A DNA stretch of 7,097 nt from Methanobacteriaceae archaeon (GTDB lineage: Archaea > Methanobacteriota > Methanobacteria > Methanobacteriales > Methanobacteriaceae), in contig WOYJ01000154.1 in assembly GCA_011620845.1 (NCBI GenBank), positions 1 to 7,097 of the forward strand, given 5' to 3'. Made by a program: the position numbers and the translations under genes. Every line of letters starts with the position of its first letter. Positions within the stretch are counted from its first letter, which is position 1. The notes beneath the pieces were generated by a model. That model was not told the origin of the DNA. It saw nothing but the letters and a program-made list of their open reading frames with translations, and searched no databases. Positions 4,891 through 7,097 of the stretch are shown in pieces.

Positions 4891-6996
4891 TTAATCTATA
4901 TCAGGAATGGAAAAGTAGAAACTTGAACCTTTACCATATTCTGAATCTACCCAGATGCGGCCACCATGGCGTTCCACTATTTTTTTACATATGGCCAATC
5001 CCACTCCAGTTCCAGAATAGGTGTGTATTTCGTGTAATCTCTGGAATATGGTAAAAATACGTTCATAATATTCTTGAGCTATGCCGATACCATTATCACT
5101 TATTTTGAATATCCACTCATTATTATCCTTTTCCGCTGAAATACATATATGTGGAGGTTCTTTACTCCTGTATTTAATGGCATTTCCAATAAGATTCTGG
5201 AAGAGTTGGACCATCTGGAACTCGTCAGCGTAAATTTCAGGCAGCTCATCTACATCAACAATAGCATCGTTCTCTTCAATCCTCATTTCCAGATTAAAGA
5301 GTGCCTGTTTTACTATTTCATTAATATCAATTTTAGTAAAATCTTTACCACGGGTTGTGACCCGAGAATAGGTTAATAAATCGTTGATTAAAGTTTGCAT
5401 TCGTTTAGCACCATCTACTGCGAAGTTGATATATTCATGGGCATCTTCATCCAGTTCATCCTTATACTTTCGTTCCAGTAACTGGGTGAAACTGGAAACC
5501 ATTCGCAGTGGCTCCTGAAGATCGTGGGAAGCGATGTAGGCAAACTGCTCCAGTTCATTATTGGAGCGTTTCAACTCATCAACCAGGTCTGAAAGTTTTT
5601 CTTCAGTTTTTTCATGTTCTCTTATCATGTTCTTGAGTCTGAAATTAGCATTTTCCAGTTCTTCTGTACGTTCTTTCACCTGTTCTTCTAGATTTTCACG
5701 ATACTTCTGCAGTTCATTTTCTGTCTTTTTAATCTCAGTAATATCACGAGCAATACTGGAAGCACCCACCACGTTGCCGTTGTTACCATAAATAGGTGAC
5801 ACTGTCAAAGAGACACCTATTTCCTTTCCATATTTGGTTAATCTTTTAGTTTGATAATTCTTGACTATTTCACCATTTACCACATTTAAAGGCATTACTA
5901 TTTTATCAGCACTTTCTGGAGGTGAAAGAATTCTTATGGATTTCCCTAATACTTCATTGACTCCGTATCCATACATTTTCTCGGCACCGAAATTCCAGCT
6001 GGTAATTTTCCCATCCAAGTCCATTCCCACAATGGCGTCATCCGATGATATCACCAAGGCGGCCAGTTTGGCCATTGATAATTGTGCTTGCTTGCGCCCG
6101 GTTATATCAGTTAAAACAGTTCTGAGCTCTTTAAAATTCCCACTTTCATTGTTTACCTGGACAGTCTCCAGCTCGGCATCGAACTTTTCGCCTTCCATCC
6201 CCTTTTTAATGATTTCAACCTGGCATATTTGTTTGTGTCCGGTCTTAAATACCTTTTTTATATGTTTATGGAATTCTCTCCGGGAATCATGGCTTAAAAA
6301 TAAAATAAACGCTTTATCTATCAGGTTATCTCTTTCGGTGTTTAATAGAGAAGCTCCGGTTAAGTTCACGTTGAGGATGATGCCTTTTTCATCCATGGAG
6401 AAATAGCCGACTGGTGCCAAGTCGTAGAGATCTTTAAATTTTCTCCTGGATTGTTCCAGTTCAATCCAGGTCTTGCGCAGTTCTTCGTTCTGCATTTCTA
6501 GTTCGATACGGTGAACTTGAAGTTCGTGTATAGCTTCTGTGAATTTTTTTGGGATTTCTTTTAAAGTATCCATATCATATTTATTTTCCATCAGTTTTTC
6601 AGCTTTGCTGCGCAGTTTTGATTGCATCTCTAATTTTTTGATGGCGTTGAATATGGATCTCTCCAGGGATTTGGTTGTAAATTCCCCGGTGATCAAATAA
6701 TCCTGGGCACCATATTCAAATGCTTTGGTGGTTATTTCTTCATCAAATTTATCTACAATTATTAAGAGCGGGAGGGAGGGATGCTGTGTGTGTATTTTCT
6801 TTATAAAATTTAAATTCTCATGTTTTATTAATCCGGAATATACCAGTAAAACATCGAAATGTTTATCATCTAAATTATCAAGAGCCCTGTAGAAATCGTT
6901 TGTTTTTACTAATAAAAACTTATTACCCAATATTTTCTCAATTAGCTCTCCTTGATGAGGATTTTCAACTATAAGAAGAATTCGTGTAAGATTCAT
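4891..6996 (-). CDS. PAS sensor histidine kinase with degenerate receiver domain
   Basis: This 701-residue protein has no membrane helix or signal peptide, so it should sense in the cytoplasm. Residues 1-120 fold like a receiver (ILLIVEN at strand 1, GAQDYLIT at strand 5), but the phosphoacceptor position holds Tyr53 and other key residues are lost. A helical linker (about 121-185) leads to PAS1 (about 186-300, APVGYFSMDEKGIILNVN) and PAS2 (about 310-423, DDAIVGMDLDGKITSWN, ending in DITEIKK). A coiled coil (about 424-480) precedes HisKA with phospho-accepting His491 in ASHDLQEPLR. The ATPase domain is intact: N box QNLIGNAIKY (600-609), G1 DNGIGI (634-639), F box IFTIFQRLH, G2 GTGVGLAI (662-669). 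It should autophosphorylate in response to a PAS-detected signal, but no response regulator is encoded nearby. It lies 149 bp upstream of the CheB-CheR gene on the same strand, suggesting a joint pathway. Confidence 0.93.
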   Translation of the reverse strand: MNLTRILLIVENPHQGELIEKILGNKFLLVKTNDFYRALDNLDDKHFDVLLVYSGLIKHENLNFIKKIHTQHPSLPLLIIVDKFDEEITTKAFEYGAQDYLITGEFTTKSLERSIFNAIKKLEMQSKLRSKAEKLMENKYDMDTLKEIPKKFTEAIHELQVHRIELEMQNEELRKTWIELEQSRRKFKDLYDLAPVGYFSMDEKGIILNVNLTGASLLNTERDNLIDKAFILFLSHDSRREFHKHIKKVFKTGHKQICQVEIIKKGMEGEKFDAELETVQVNNESGNFKELRTVLTDITGRKQAQLSMAKLAALVISSDDAIVGMDLDGKITSWNFGAEKMYGYGVNEVLGKSIRILSPPESADKIVMPLNVVNGEIVKNYQTKRLTKYGKEIGVSLTVSPIYGNNGNVVGASSIARDITEIKKTENELQKYRENLEEQVKERTEELENANFRLKNMIREHEKTEEKLSDLVDELKRSNNELEQFAYIASHDLQEPLRMVSSFTQLLERKYKDELDEDAHEYINFAVDGAKRMQTLINDLLTYSRVTTRGKDFTKIDINEIVKQALFNLEMRIEENDAIVDVDELPEIYADEFQMVQLFQNLIGNAIKYRSKEPPHICISAEKDNNEWIFKISDNGIGIAQEYYERIFTIFQRLHEIHTYSGTGVGLAICKKIVERHGGRIWVDSEYGKGSSFYFSIPDID

Positions 6997-7001
6997 AAAA
7001 A

Positions 7002-7005
7002 CTCC
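7002..7005 (-). promoter_or_regulatory. Ribosome binding site of the histidine kinase gene
   Basis: GGAG stands five T residues before the ATG on the minus strand. It supports this start, which also gives the receiver-like domain its complete first strand. Confidence 0.6.
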
Positions 7006-7041
7006 GTCAAAATTGTTTAATTCTAATTATTTAGTAGTATT

Positions 7042-7090
7042 CTTAAAAACTCCATATACTTTAATTCCAGTTATCTAAAAGCTCCATATA
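7042..7090 (-). repeat. Direct repeat with 32-bp spacing upstream of the histidine kinase gene
   Basis: On the plus strand TTAAAAACTCCATATA (7043-7058) and CTAAAAGCTCCATATA (7075-7090) agree at 14 of 16 positions and are exactly 32 bp apart, about three helical turns. A shorter third version, ATAAAAACTCCGTCA, spans the start codon and ribosome binding site. The coding-strand form (TATATGGAGTTTTTAA) joins a TATA-like half to a GGAG-like half. The inner copy could be the TATA box itself (AAAGTATATGG, 7052-7062), placing transcription start near 7030 with a leader of about 33 nt. The two copies may also be a tandem regulator site. Confidence 0.45.
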
Positions 7091-7097
7091 GTTATTC

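Noticed and set aside
5861..6406. 181-residue open frame on the plus strand opposite the kinase
   Set aside because: It lies wholly antisense to a well-supported kinase region with PAS motifs, is Ser/Phe/Leu-rich as antisense frames of such genes are, and resembles no family I know.

Overview
The window looks like a chromosomal segment of a low-GC archaeon, most likely a methanogen of the Methanobacterium type. This is an inference from several signals: AT-rich intergenic DNA, Shine-Dalgarno sites matching the AGGAGGTGAT anti-16S consensus, oligo-T tracts after genes, TATA-like boxes, frequent ATA/AGA/AGG codons, and PAS-rich signalling proteins of a kind common in methanogens. No rRNA, tRNA, CRISPR array or intact mobile element is visible.

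Layout. Bases 1-146 are A/C-rich and G-poor, and may hold the decayed 3' end of a plus-strand gene. A small DUF2795 protein gene follows on the minus strand (177-383), with an ideal ribosome binding site and an oligo-T terminator. Bases 418-1142 form a long low-coding region. It contains three purine-rich imperfect repeats, a ten-codon ORF with a good ribosome binding site, and two overlapping small hydrophobic minus-strand ORFs that could be one frameshifted membrane-protein gene. A perfect 8-bp inverted repeat lies over the start codons of the first of these ORFs. A DJ-1/PfpI (YhbO-like) gene runs on the plus strand (1143-1649, TTG start). It converges on a two-gene minus-strand signalling cluster: a PAS histidine kinase (4891-6996) followed by a large CheB-CheR-PAS fusion protein (1775-4741).

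How the genes fit together. The kinase has a degenerate receiver domain, two PAS domains and an intact HisKA/HATPase core. The downstream fusion has intact CheB methylesterase and CheR methyltransferase motifs, three PAS-like segments and a striking ten-heptad coiled coil. It has no receiver domain and no kinase domain. Many relatives of this fusion carry a C-terminal kinase, so the separate upstream kinase may supply that function in trans. No CheA, CheW, chemoreceptor, archaellum gene or response regulator is present, so the pair is better read as a sensory module of unknown output than as a chemotaxis operon. I see no clearly new system. The most unusual points are the phosphoacceptor-less receiver, the kinase-less CheB-CheR fusion, the repeated box upstream of the kinase, and the degraded-looking 418-1142 region.
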